DNA of 64,000 bases, from the NCBI GenBank assembly GCA_944472135.2, contig OX235267.1, positions 34,131,312 through 34,195,311 on the forward strand, written 5' to 3'. Each line of letters starts with the position of its first letter. The stretch's first letter is position 1. The stretch is from Trichobilharzia regenti. Its lineage: Eukaryota > Platyhelminthes > Trematoda > Strigeidida > Schistosomatidae. The notes under the pieces were generated by a model, which saw only the letters and a list, made by a program, of their open reading frames with translations, ran no database searches and had not been told where the DNA came from. Both the position numbers and the translations under genes were made by a program. Positions 44,764 through 52,288 of the stretch are shown piece after piece.

Positions 44764-44955
44764 TTTTTTTTATTTTTGATTTACAGCTTGATTCCACACT
44801 GTATTTTTGGTACAAGTATGGAATTTTCAGCATGGATATCGGTAGCCCAAATTTTGCAGGCCGACCATAGATATCAGGTGTGCGCCGGCGTGGGCTCGAA
44901 CCCCGGACCATGTGCATGGTCGGCGAGAGTCCTAACCACTGTGCCACCGACGCAC
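44764..44955 (-). repeat. tRNA-head SINE, body type 1 (minus)
   Basis: Minus-strand head at 44953-44882 (GCGTCGG..CCGGCGC) with intact A- and B-box-like sequences. The type 1 body ends in an A-rich tail at 44764-44780. Includes the MAQWLGLSPTMHM reading frame often seen in type 1 copies, not a gene. Confidence 0.92.
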
Positions 44956-45109
44956 ATTTGAGTGTAAGTTATGATGATGTCACTGAAGCTTCAGCCAAGA
45001 AGCCACTGTTTCAAAAGCCAAAAGGTTATTCGCTAGGTTACTAAGCTACTGGGTTAATGAGTAACACGCATGAACAAGTGATTTTGACTGGAAGTTCACC
45101 CTGTTTCAA

Positions 45110-45480
45110 GTTTGGCAACGGAATGATGTCAGTTGAAAAACCATTGAAGGCCAGCACTGCAGTACTTGGCAGCTGTTTCCTCCTAGTTTGGGACTTATCG
45201 ATGGTATCCATGCACTTTCAGGTTTCGAACCCAGGACCTTCCGGTTACAATGCTAGCTCTTAGATCACTAAGTCACTGAAACCCGTATCAGTGGCCAGGC
45301 CATGAATTCCAACTTTTATCAACTCGGGATTTTAGCTAGACCACCAGCCATTGTCATCAGTACCTAGTATTTATCCTCACTCCCGACTAAGTGGACCGCG
45401 CTGGTCACGACTTCTTATTACAATTTCAGGCAATTTCGTCCTGCAGCGAGTCACTAGCGAGCATCGGATTAATTTTAGAA
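45110..45480 (-). repeat. Hammerhead SINE (minus)
   Basis: 5' part near 45480-45310, tRNA-like head (AGTGACTTAGTGATCTAAGA, B-box GGTTCGAAACC) and hammerhead-derived segment with CGATAAGTCCCAAACTAGGA and GGAAACAGC. The 3' body ends near 45115. Well ordered but diverged. Confidence 0.75.
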
Positions 45481-45544
45481 GATCTAAAATGTAAACATAT
45501 ATGATCTAAATTATTTATATCCTCGGTGTTATTACCATACGGTG

Positions 45545-45690
45545 GTTTCTCCAATATGGTACCGGTTAGCTAATGAGTCTTGGTAGAGACCCTCTCACCC
45601 ACTGGGAAGTACCTACATCTAGCTGACGAGTCCGAAATAGGACAAGACCTGCGTTTTAGATCCGACTGCCGACTGGATAATGAACAAAGA
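45545..45690 (+). repeat. Sm-alpha-type repeat fragment with hammerhead
   Basis: The flanks of the hammerhead (GGGAAGTACC upstream; CCGACTGCCGACTGG downstream) differ from those of the other SINE copies and resemble the classical Sm-alpha arrangement, including the CUGGAUxCCxACUGC-like end. Confidence 0.55.
45615..45665 (+). ncRNA. Sm-alpha-type hammerhead ribozyme, degenerate
   Basis: Stem I ATCTA(45617-45621)/TAGAT(45657-45661). Core CTGACGA (45623-45629), a valid CUGANGA. Stem II GTCC/GGAC (45630-45633, 45640-45643) closing GAAATA. The 3' core is AAGAC instead of GAAAC, and the stem III and cleavage-site region (CTGCGTTT) is altered. Structure kept, catalysis probably lost. Confidence 0.65.
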
Positions 45691-45699
45691 GTACTCTTT

Positions 45700-46022
45700 C
45701 CGATAACCCCTTCTTCATCAGGCTCTACAGTTATATGTATACATTATAGTGAACGAGTGAATGAATTAGTGTTATGAACGACATTAATGTTGTTTAAATA
45801 ACATCGAATCAATAATATTGATAGATTACAGCTGAATCGCATCAACATAAAATAAGCTGAATATCAGAAGAACTAGGAGGGATAATAATACAAATTCATG
45901 AGTTTATAGTTTCTAATGTAGACCAGGGCAATAGTAGGGGCTGGACTTGCTACTTTTGGATACAGAGCACTGGTTGTTTGAGGCGAATCGCGATAACCTC
46001 TGCTGTTTAGAGTCTGCGGTGC
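45700..46022 (-). mobile_element. PLE 3' end interrupted by LTR element (distal part)
   Basis: The minus strand continues the coding sequence broken off at 50881: LNSRGYRDSPQTTSALYPKV then SPAPTIALVY, equivalent to AEAIGIHIKKPNFCVRK..LSLPW of the copy at 34105. Distal of this is the terminal block 45690-45730, homologous to 34840-34880. Confidence 0.75.
46018..46022. repeat. Target-site duplication of LTR array (left)
   Basis: GGTGC immediately before the first LTR; identical to 50876-50880. Confidence 0.9.
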
Positions 46023-46551
46023 TGATATGTATCCACATATATATATATATGTGTGTGTGTGCATGTTGGTCTCTCTTTCTATTTGCTCGGTTAGTCTGTG
46101 ACCACTTCACTTGTATGGACTTGTCTCCTTTAATAATGTGTATTCTCCTTATATTATATTATATATAATATGAGTGTTTGTTGACAGTCCGTTGCTTGGT
46201 GACATATATCCATATATGTTTGTTGGCATGTCTGCTATATTCGCTATGTATAATTGGATCGACACTCCATTATAATTAGCCATTCATGTTAAGACTGTCT
46301 AATGATTTTTCCCACGCTTGTCTGAATTATTTATATATATTCGCATTCACAATTTGTGTGAACGACTTTACTTTACAACTACTTGACTTGCTTACCACTT
46401 TGGTGTGAGACCATTTATTTTCGTCTTCTTGTGTTTGGACAATAGAAGTATCATCGCAAACCTAGTGGTCTTCTGATTTCCGCCTTCTCGCGTCAGGACT
46501 ATTAGTTTCTCGACCAGACCATAACAATAAATTAGCGACTAGTACATAACA
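46023..46551 (+). repeat. LTR 1 (5' LTR of first unit)
   Basis: 529 bp. TG...CA ends. Contains a (TA)n(TG)n block near its start and a TATA-like ATTATATTATATATAATATG near 46150, a plausible promoter. Closer to LTR 3 than to LTR 2. Confidence 0.95.
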
Positions 46552-46554
46552 ATT

Positions 46555-46604
46555 TGGCGACGGGGAAAACTAGAAACATAACAATTTGGCGACGGGGAAA
46601 ACTA
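46555..46604 (+). promoter_or_regulatory. Duplicated primer-binding-site-like motif, unit 1
   Basis: TGGCGACGGGGAAAACTA occurs at 46555 and again at 46587, 32 bp apart. The first begins 3 bp after the LTR end. TGG followed by GC-rich sequence is the classical tRNA-complementary site position. Which tRNA is unknown. Confidence 0.7.
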
Positions 46605-46642
46605 CTATTAACCACACAGCAGCAACAACATAACAATTTACT

Positions 46643-47515
46643 ATGGATCCTATTAAATTGGAATTATTGTTTGAACGACAAATGAAATTAATGGAAATGT
46701 TCGTCAACCAACAGACTGGTCCAGCTCCACCTTCAAGCAATCCCAATCATACCATGCTACCATCTGTCGACGGAATTGTGAACAGCATTTCACAGTTCAA
46801 TTATGACCCAGAGGCTAATGTCACTTTTGACACATGGTATCAACGTTATGAGGATTTATTCACTGTTGATCTCGCCTCACAAGACGATGCCTGGAAGGTG
46901 CGAGTTTTGCTACGTAAATTGGGTCCGGCAGAATATGAACGGTACTGCAACCTAATTTTACCACAGAAACCACGTGACAATTGTTTCGATGATACAATAA
47001 AGTTGCTGCGTGAACATTTCGGAGACCACTCCTCATTATTCAGTATACGTTATCGTTGCCTCAAGCTGGCAATGAATGAAAATGATGATTTTCTTACTCA
47101 CGTTGGCACAGTCAACCGAGAATGTGAGAGATTTCGACTCAGGTCCTTAACAGATGATCAGTTCAAAGCCTTGATTCTCATATGCAGTCTCCAATCTCCT
47201 CGTTTCACAGATATCCGAACTCGACTGCTCAATCAGCTAGAACAAAATCCTAAGTTAACATTACATGACATAGCTGATGAATATCAACGGCTGATTAATC
47301 TGCAGAAAGACACACACCTGGTCGAATCAACACCTTCGAGAAGCTCTGATATTCGTGCATTACGCAAGAGCAAAAATCTCTCATCAGCTACTCCTGACCC
47401 ACCTACTTCTCTAATATTCCGCGGAAATCTACACATACTCGTCCAACTTCACAAAATACTGCAAAGAAGACCCCACCATCACCATGCTGGCATTGTGGCG
47501 CGTGGCACTTTGTAA
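46643..47515 (+). CDS. Gag, first unit
   Basis: A 290-codon frame beginning MDPIKLELLFERQMKLMEMF, shortly after the leader. Residues about 50-230 form a Ty3/gypsy-type Gag capsid region: FDTWYQRYEDLFTVDL (~61-76), AWKVRVLLRKLGPAEYERYC (~82-101), IKLLREHFGDHSSLFSIRY (~118-136), then NRECERFRL (~159-167). The last about 55 residues are a Ser/Pro-rich linker. The zinc knuckle that should follow lies in another frame from 47398 (frame shifted by one base), so the stop at 47513-47515 truncates the product. There is no obvious slippery heptamer before that point, so it is more likely a mutation than programmed. Role, by family: capsid assembly and RNA packaging. Confidence 0.85.
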   Translation: MDPIKLELLFERQMKLMEMFVNQQTGPAPPSSNPNHTMLPSVDGIVNSISQFNYDPEANVTFDTWYQRYEDLFTVDLASQDDAWKVRVLLRKLGPAEYERYCNLILPQKPRDNCFDDTIKLLREHFGDHSSLFSIRYRCLKLAMNENDDFLTHVGTVNRECERFRLRSLTDDQFKALILICSLQSPRFTDIRTRLLNQLEQNPKLTLHDIADEYQRLINLQKDTHLVESTPSRSSDIRALRKSKNLSSATPDPPTSLIFRGNLHILVQLHKILQRRPHHHHAGIVARGTL

Positions 47516-47637
47516 AGTCTTGCCCATACAAAAATCATCGTTGCAGCAAGTGCAAATCATCGGTCACAAAAATGGTTTTTGTCAGCCACGCAACCCAGAT
47601 ATCAAAATCCAGCAAAAGCTCAACAAAATGTTGGTCC
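47398..47637 (+). pseudogene. Nucleocapsid zinc-knuckle region, frameshifted (unit 1)
   Basis: In a frame offset from gag: CWHCGAWHFVKSC (47485-47523), a CX2CX3HX4C knuckle as in gypsy-type elements, followed by CPYKNHRCSKCKSS. The second knuckle then shifts frame again (GHKNGFC in the 47484-47711 frame), so the CX2CX4HX4C motif is split across frames. An upstream stop at 47395-47397 and a downstream stop at 47638-47640 bound the frame. The second unit has the same breaks. Confidence 0.75.
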
Positions 47638-47655
47638 TAAATCCCCAAAAAGTCA

Positions 47656-48249
47656 TTGAGTCTACGCGCAACCCGTCAAGTCACAACACCAGCTATGCGG
47701 AAATATATTGACCTTCAGATGAATGGTCATGATACTCGTCTGCAGCTAGATACTGCCTCTGATATTACTGTTATATCAGAGAAACTTTGGAATTATATTG
47801 GCAGACCACCTATCACCAATACTTCCCAGTCTCTTGTCAGCGCCTGTGGTGGGCGGCTCAAACTAATTGGTGAACTCAAATGTTCTGTTTCCTTCCGCAA
47901 TACCAAATTCACAGGAATTTGTTACGTCACGAAGAATGATTTAAATGTTTTGGGACTTGATTGGTTCGATCGTTTGCATCTGGCTGATGTCCCACTAAAT
48001 TCTCTACGCAATACAGTGAAGAAGCATAAAATGCTAGACAATTCCGGACGGAGCCGAAGCCGCAAACCCAACAATCAGACGAAACGACAGGCGTCAACAA
48101 CAAGCCCAAAGGTCCCAGATAAACCCCCAGGTAAACATCCTACTAATCATCATCTTCTCAAAAGGGGAGGTGATATGTATCCACATATATATATATATAT
48201 GTGTGTGTGCATGTTGGTCTCTCTTTCTGTTTGCTCGGTTAGTCTGTGA
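47656..48249 (+). pseudogene. Aspartic protease, unit 1, reading into LTR
   Basis: A 197-codon frame. LQLDTASDITVIS (residues ~29-41) is the retropepsin active-site motif, with DTA instead of DTG (Ala for Gly). NVLGLDWF (~97-104) is the second conserved block. After about residue 115 the family resemblance to protease ends. A basic tail (RSRKPNNQTKRQ) leads straight to HHLLKRGG at the polypurine tract, which in gypsy elements lies at the end of integrase. The RT-RNase H-integrase part has therefore been deleted. The frame then reads 79 bp into LTR 2. Open frame upstream begins only at 47641, so no credible start codon is assured. Confidence 0.8.
48160..48170 (+). promoter_or_regulatory. Polypurine tract, unit 1
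   Basis: AAAAGGGGAGG immediately upstream of LTR 2, the expected plus-strand primer position. Confidence 0.85.
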
Positions 48250-48699
48250 CCACTTCACTTGTATGGACTTGTCTCCTTTAATAATGTGTATTCTCCTTAT
48301 ATTATATTATATATAATATGAGTGTTTGTTGACAGTCCGTTGCTTGGTGACATATATCCATATATGTTTGTTGGCATGTCTGCTATATTCGCTATGTATA
48401 ATTGGATCGACACTCCATTATAATTAGCCATTCATGTTAAGACTGTCTAATGATTTTTCCCACGCTTGTCTGAATTATTTATATATATTCGCATTCACAA
48501 TTTGTGTGAACTACTTTACTTTACAACTACTTGACTTGCTTACCACTTTGGTGTGAGACCATTTATTTTCGTCTCCTTGTGTTTGGACAATAGAAGTATC
48601 ATCGCAAACCTAGTGGTCTTCTGATTTCCGCCTTCTCGCGTCAGGACTATTAGTTTCTCGACCAGTCCATAACAATAATTTAGCGACGAGTACATAACA
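48171..48699 (+). repeat. LTR 2 (shared central LTR)
   Basis: 529 bp. Ends the first unit and starts the second. Differs from LTRs 1 and 3 at, for example, the length of the TA/TG block, TTTCTG for TTTCTA, GTGAACTACTT for GTGAACGACTT, and CGTCTCC for CGTCTTC. Confidence 0.95.
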
Positions 48700-48702
48700 A
48701 TT

Positions 48703-48781
48703 TGGCGACGGGGAAAACTAGAACATAACAATTTGGCGACGGGGAAACTAGTACATAACAATTTGGCGACGGGGAAAACTA
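48703..48781 (+). promoter_or_regulatory. Triplicated primer-binding-site-like motif, unit 2
   Basis: The TGGCGACGGGGAAA motif occurs at 48703, 48734 and 48764 (spacing 31 and 30 bp), each preceded by CATAACAATT. One more copy than in unit 1. Confidence 0.75.
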
Positions 48782-48819
48782 CTATTAACCACACAGCAGC
48801 AACAACATAACAATTTACT

Positions 48820-49590
48820 ATGGATCCTATTAAATTGGAATTATTGTTTGAACGACAAATGAAATTAATGGAAATGTTCGTCAACCAACAGACTGGTCCA
48901 GCTCCACCTTCAAGCAATCCCAATCATACCATGCTACCATCTGTCGACGGAATTGTGAACAGCATTTCACAGTTCAATTATGACCCAGAGGCTAATGTCA
49001 CTTTTGACACATGGTATCAACGTTATGAGGATTTATTCACTGTTGATCTCGCCTCACAAGACGATGCCTGGAAGGTGCGAGTTTTGCTACGTAAATTGGG
49101 TCCGGCAGAATATGAACGGTACTGCAACCTAATTTTACCACAGAAACCACGTGACAATTGTTTCGATGATACAATAAAGTTGCTGCGTGAACATTTCGGA
49201 GACCACTCCTCATTATTCAGTATACGTTATCGTTGCCTCAAGCTGGCAATGAATGAAAATGATGATTTTCTTACTCACGTTGGCACAGTCAACCGAGAAT
49301 GTGAGAGATTTCGACTCAGGTCCTTAACAGATGATCAGTTCAAAGCCTTGATTCTCATATGCAGTCTCCAATCTCCTCGTTTCACAGATATCCGAACTCG
49401 ACTGCTCAATCAGCTAGAACAAAATCCCAAGTTAACATTACATGACATAGCTGATGAATATCAACGGCTGATTAATCTGCAGAAAGACACACACTGGTCG
49501 AATCAACACCTCCGAGAAGCTCTGATATTCGTGCATTACGCAAGAGCAAAAATCTCTCATCAGCTACTCCTGACCCACCTACTTCTCTAA
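48820..49590 (+). pseudogene. Gag, second unit, truncated by 1-bp deletion
   Basis: Identical to the first unit's Gag through KDTH, then one base is missing (CACACACTGGTC where unit 1 has CACACACCTGGTC, near 49495). The frame therefore ends after 256 codons with an unrelated tail. The capsid region is complete, so a capsid-only product is possible. A near-identical copy 2.2 kb downstream of the first. Confidence 0.85.
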
Positions 49591-49813
49591 TATTCCGCGG
49601 AAATCTACACATACTCGTCCAACTTCACAAAATACTGCAAAGAAGACCCCACCATCACCATGCTGGCATTGTGGCGCGTGGCACTTTGTAAAGTCTTGCC
49701 CATACAAAAATCATCGTTGCAGCAAGTGCAAATCATCGGTCACAAAAATGGTTTTTGTCAGCCACGCAACCCAGATATCAAAATCCAGCAAAAGCTCAAC
49801 AAAATGTTGGTCC
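49574..49813 (+). pseudogene. Nucleocapsid zinc-knuckle region, unit 2
   Basis: Same as in unit 1: CX2CX3HX4C knuckle at 49661-49699 in a frame offset from gag; second knuckle split across frames. The shared breaks mean both units descend from an already broken parent. Confidence 0.7.
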
Positions 49814-49831
49814 TAAATCCCCAAAAAGTCA

Positions 49832-50425
49832 TTGAGTCTACGCGCAACCCGTCAAGTCACAACACCAGCTATGCGGAAATATATTGACCTTCAGATGAAT
49901 GGTCATGATACTCGTCTGCAGCTAGATACTGCCTCTGATATTACTGTTATATCAGAGAAACTTTGGAATTATATTGGCAGACCACCTATCACCAATACTT
50001 CCCAGTCTCTTGTCAGCGCCTGTGGTGGGCGGCTCAAACTAGTTAGTGAACTCAAATGTTCTGTTTCCTTCCGCAATACCAAATTCACGGGAATTTGTTA
50101 CGTCACGAAGAATGATTTAAATGTTTTGGGACTTGATTGGTTCGATCGTTTGCATCTGGCTGATGTCCCACTAAATTCTCTACGCAATACAGTGAAGAAG
50201 CATAAAATGCTAGACAATTCCGGACGGAGCCGAAGCCGCAAACCCAACAATCAGACGAAACGACAGGCGTCAACAACAAGCCCAAAGGTCCCAGATAAAC
50301 CCCCAGGTAAACATCCTACTAACCATCATCTTCTCAAAAGGGGAGGTGATATGTATCCACATATATATATATATGTGTGTGTGTGCATGTTGGTCTCTCT
50401 TTCTATTTGCTCGGTTAGTCTGTGA
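49832..50425 (+). pseudogene. Aspartic protease, unit 2, reading into LTR
   Basis: 197 codons, near-identical to 47656-48249 (for example IGELKCS in unit 1 is VSELKCS here). DTAS motif, NVLGLDWF block, direct join to the KRGG end at the polypurine tract (50336-50346), then 79 bp of LTR 3. Confidence 0.8.
50336..50346 (+). promoter_or_regulatory. Polypurine tract, unit 2
   Basis: AAAAGGGGAGG directly before LTR 3. Confidence 0.85.
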
Positions 50426-50875
50426 CCACTTCACTTGTATGGACTTGTCTCCTTTAATAATGTGTATTCTCCTTATATTATATTATATATAATATGAGTG
50501 TTTGTTGACAGTCCGTTGCTTGGTGACATATATCCATATATGTTTGTTGGCATGTCTGCTATATTCGCTATGTATAATTGGATCGACACTCCATTATAAT
50601 TAGCCATTCATGTTAAGACTGTCTAATGATTTTTCCCACGCTTGTCTGAATTATTTATATATATTCGCATTCACAATTTGTGTGAACGACTTTACTTTAC
50701 AACTACTTGACTTGCTTACCACTTTGGTGTGAGACCATTTATTTTCGTCTTCTTGTGTTTGGACAATAGAAGTATCATCGCAAACCTAGTGGTCTTCTGA
50801 TTTCCGCCTTCTCGCGTCAGGACTATTAGTTTCTCGACCAGTCCATAACAATAATTCAGCGACGAGTACATAACA
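50347..50875 (+). repeat. LTR 3 (3' LTR)
   Basis: 529 bp, about 99% identical to LTR 1 by eye (differences near the last 45 bp: CAGTCC/CAGACC, AATTCA/AAATTA, GACGAG/GACTAG). Confidence 0.95.
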
Positions 50876-50880
50876 GGTGC
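50876..50880. repeat. Target-site duplication of LTR array (right)
   Basis: GGTGC immediately after LTR 3; matches 46018-46022. Confidence 0.9.
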
Positions 50881-51775
50881 TTTGATGTTTTTAGCAATTC
50901 ATTAGGTACCCGGTAGATGATGATATAAAAGGATTCTTACACGCTGGCTCTGTGGCCTGTATGCCACAGATGGTCGAATATCGAACTGTTAATGGTTTTA
51001 ACTACACCTTTAGTTAGTCATAGTGGGAGATGTTCTCGAGCGAGCACGAAAAATCAAGTTCCCAGAGCAACGGCCAATATAACTGGCTCCACAAGCGCAG
51101 TTGAATTGATAGATACAATTAGAAGTGGCTAGTCTAGGTACTTCATCTTTCAGTCGAGGAATCACCATCGGTCGTGTGGAGAATAATACGTGTAGTTCGC
51201 CAGCATTAAAAGTTCTTTGAACTGATTTACTTAATTTCTTCGCAATTATCTCGCTTGGTATACCGCCCATGAATTGTAGTCGTATATAAAGAGGCTTCTG
51301 TTTTACAGATAGTGAGTAGTCCTTTTCCGTTTTCTTTGTCATGTGTTTCTTGATAAATCTTTCAAGATGGTTATTTTCGATCAAAGTATCATATGCAATG
51401 CCTAATCCATCTTCAATTACTTCTTCTAAGCATAAAGCTCTAACTCTGTGGCTGAGGGCCTTCACTAAATTTCTTTTTTACTTGATAGGAACGAAGCTGT
51501 GAAAATGTTTATATTGTCCTCTCCAAGTACTTTTTCTATGCAAATCTCTTCTTATGCTAACTACCATCTGGTTTTCTTGTAAGTAGGACATCCAGGGAGG
51601 CAATTCTGTCTAGGGATTCCTCTTTGCATGTGAATTTCATAGCCGAATGTACTTCACTGAATTCAGTAATTATTGTACTCCTATCAGAACCATTATCACA
51701 AAGAATAAAGGTATCATCCATATATCTGCAATAAAATGAGAGCTTACTGATAAGGTTGTTCAGAGGTAAGTAAAA
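50881..51775 (-). mobile_element. PLE with RT catalytic motif (minus), host of LTR array
   Basis: Minus strand: CRYMDDTFILCDNGSDRS at about 51730-51680 is the PLE reverse transcriptase motif C (YMDD). It is followed by a degraded RT C-terminus (EVHSAMKFTCKEE, SLDVLLTRKPDGS near 51600-51540), then the 151-codon frame 51465-51010, then stops. The coding sequence resumes on the far side of the LTR array at 46022. RT motifs upstream of YMDD are absent. The only fragment in this window that retains a PLE YMDD. Confidence 0.85.
51010..51465 (-). pseudogene. PLE linker and GIY-YIG N-terminal part
   Basis: 151 codons. KALSHRVRALCLEEVIEDGL (residues ~2-21) and HLERFIKKHM (~33-42) are the linker. KPLYIRLQFMGGIPSEIIAKK (~57-77) and QRTFNAGELHVLFSTRPMVI (~83-102) match family linker blocks. 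CIYQFNCACGASYIGRC (~117-133) is the GIY-YIG N-terminus with CxC-YIG. The frame is then lost at about 51040. No full endonuclease can be made. Confidence 0.85.
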
Positions 51776-52213
51776 AATAAAGTAAAACTAAAAATCTTAA
51801 GTATATACTTTTTAAGTCAAAATATTAGTTCCATTTTCACTAGCATAATAATGTGTTGTTCTACTCATCATAATTGATAATTCGCCTTAGTCTCTGGTTT
51901 AGTTAGCTGTGTAAATATACGTCACTATTGTGACTACAAACGTGATCCTATCAACCATTGATAATTCGATACATTTTCATTCATGAGTCCAATTTCAAAG
52001 AAATGAAAGCGGTCTACAGTTCCACATGAAGAAAACATTTACCTACCATCTCTTAGGAGTTAAGATGTACTATATAAGTAATCAACTATTAATGAATAAC
52101 TTCAGAGTAAGTAATCAAAGAAGATATCAAGTCCAACTGCTCGTGCACTTCAGTTAAACAATCCCACTGAAAATTACAGACGTTAATGACAGATGCTGTA
52201 GTTAATGAATGAA
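51776..52213. other. Unassigned interval between PLE copies
   Basis: AT-rich; nothing recognisable. Confidence 0.4.
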
Positions 52214-52288
52214 ATGAAAACAATGGTTTCTGCAGAATAAAACGCTACTAACATTTATTTCATCTGCCTCTCTTCAGCTGCGTACAGC
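52214..52288. repeat. Inverted end of PLE copy (left)
   Basis: Reverse complement of 53434-53508, about 75 bp (shared words: cagctgcgtac; caacagtt/atggtttc diverged). Confidence 0.8.

Larger units (their letters stand above)
46023..50875 (+). mobile_element. Tandem gag-protease LTR retrotransposon (LTR-int-LTR-int-LTR)
   Basis: Three 529-bp LTRs (46023-46551, 48171-48699, 50347-50875), all starting TGATATG and ending TAACA, separate two internal regions of 1619 bp (46552-48170) and 1647 bp (48700-50346). A single 5-bp duplication GGTGC flanks the whole 4853 bp. Each internal region has leader, gag, zinc-knuckle relics, aspartic protease and polypurine tract (AAAAGGGGAGG), and no reverse transcriptase, RNase H or integrase. 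Gag and zinc-knuckle style and 5-bp duplication fit Ty3/gypsy. Needs a helper element in trans. Sits in a minus-strand PLE. Confidence 0.95.

Noticed and set aside
47398..47515. Programmed -1 frameshift between gag and zinc knuckle
   Set aside because: No X-XXY-YYZ slippery heptamer seen in the overlap and a second frame change occurs within the next knuckle; simple decay fits better, though not excluded.
48540..48923. 127-codon minus frame over LTR 2 and gag start
   Set aside because: Antisense shadow of LTR, primer-binding repeats and gag; the repeated peptide comes from the iterated leader motif.
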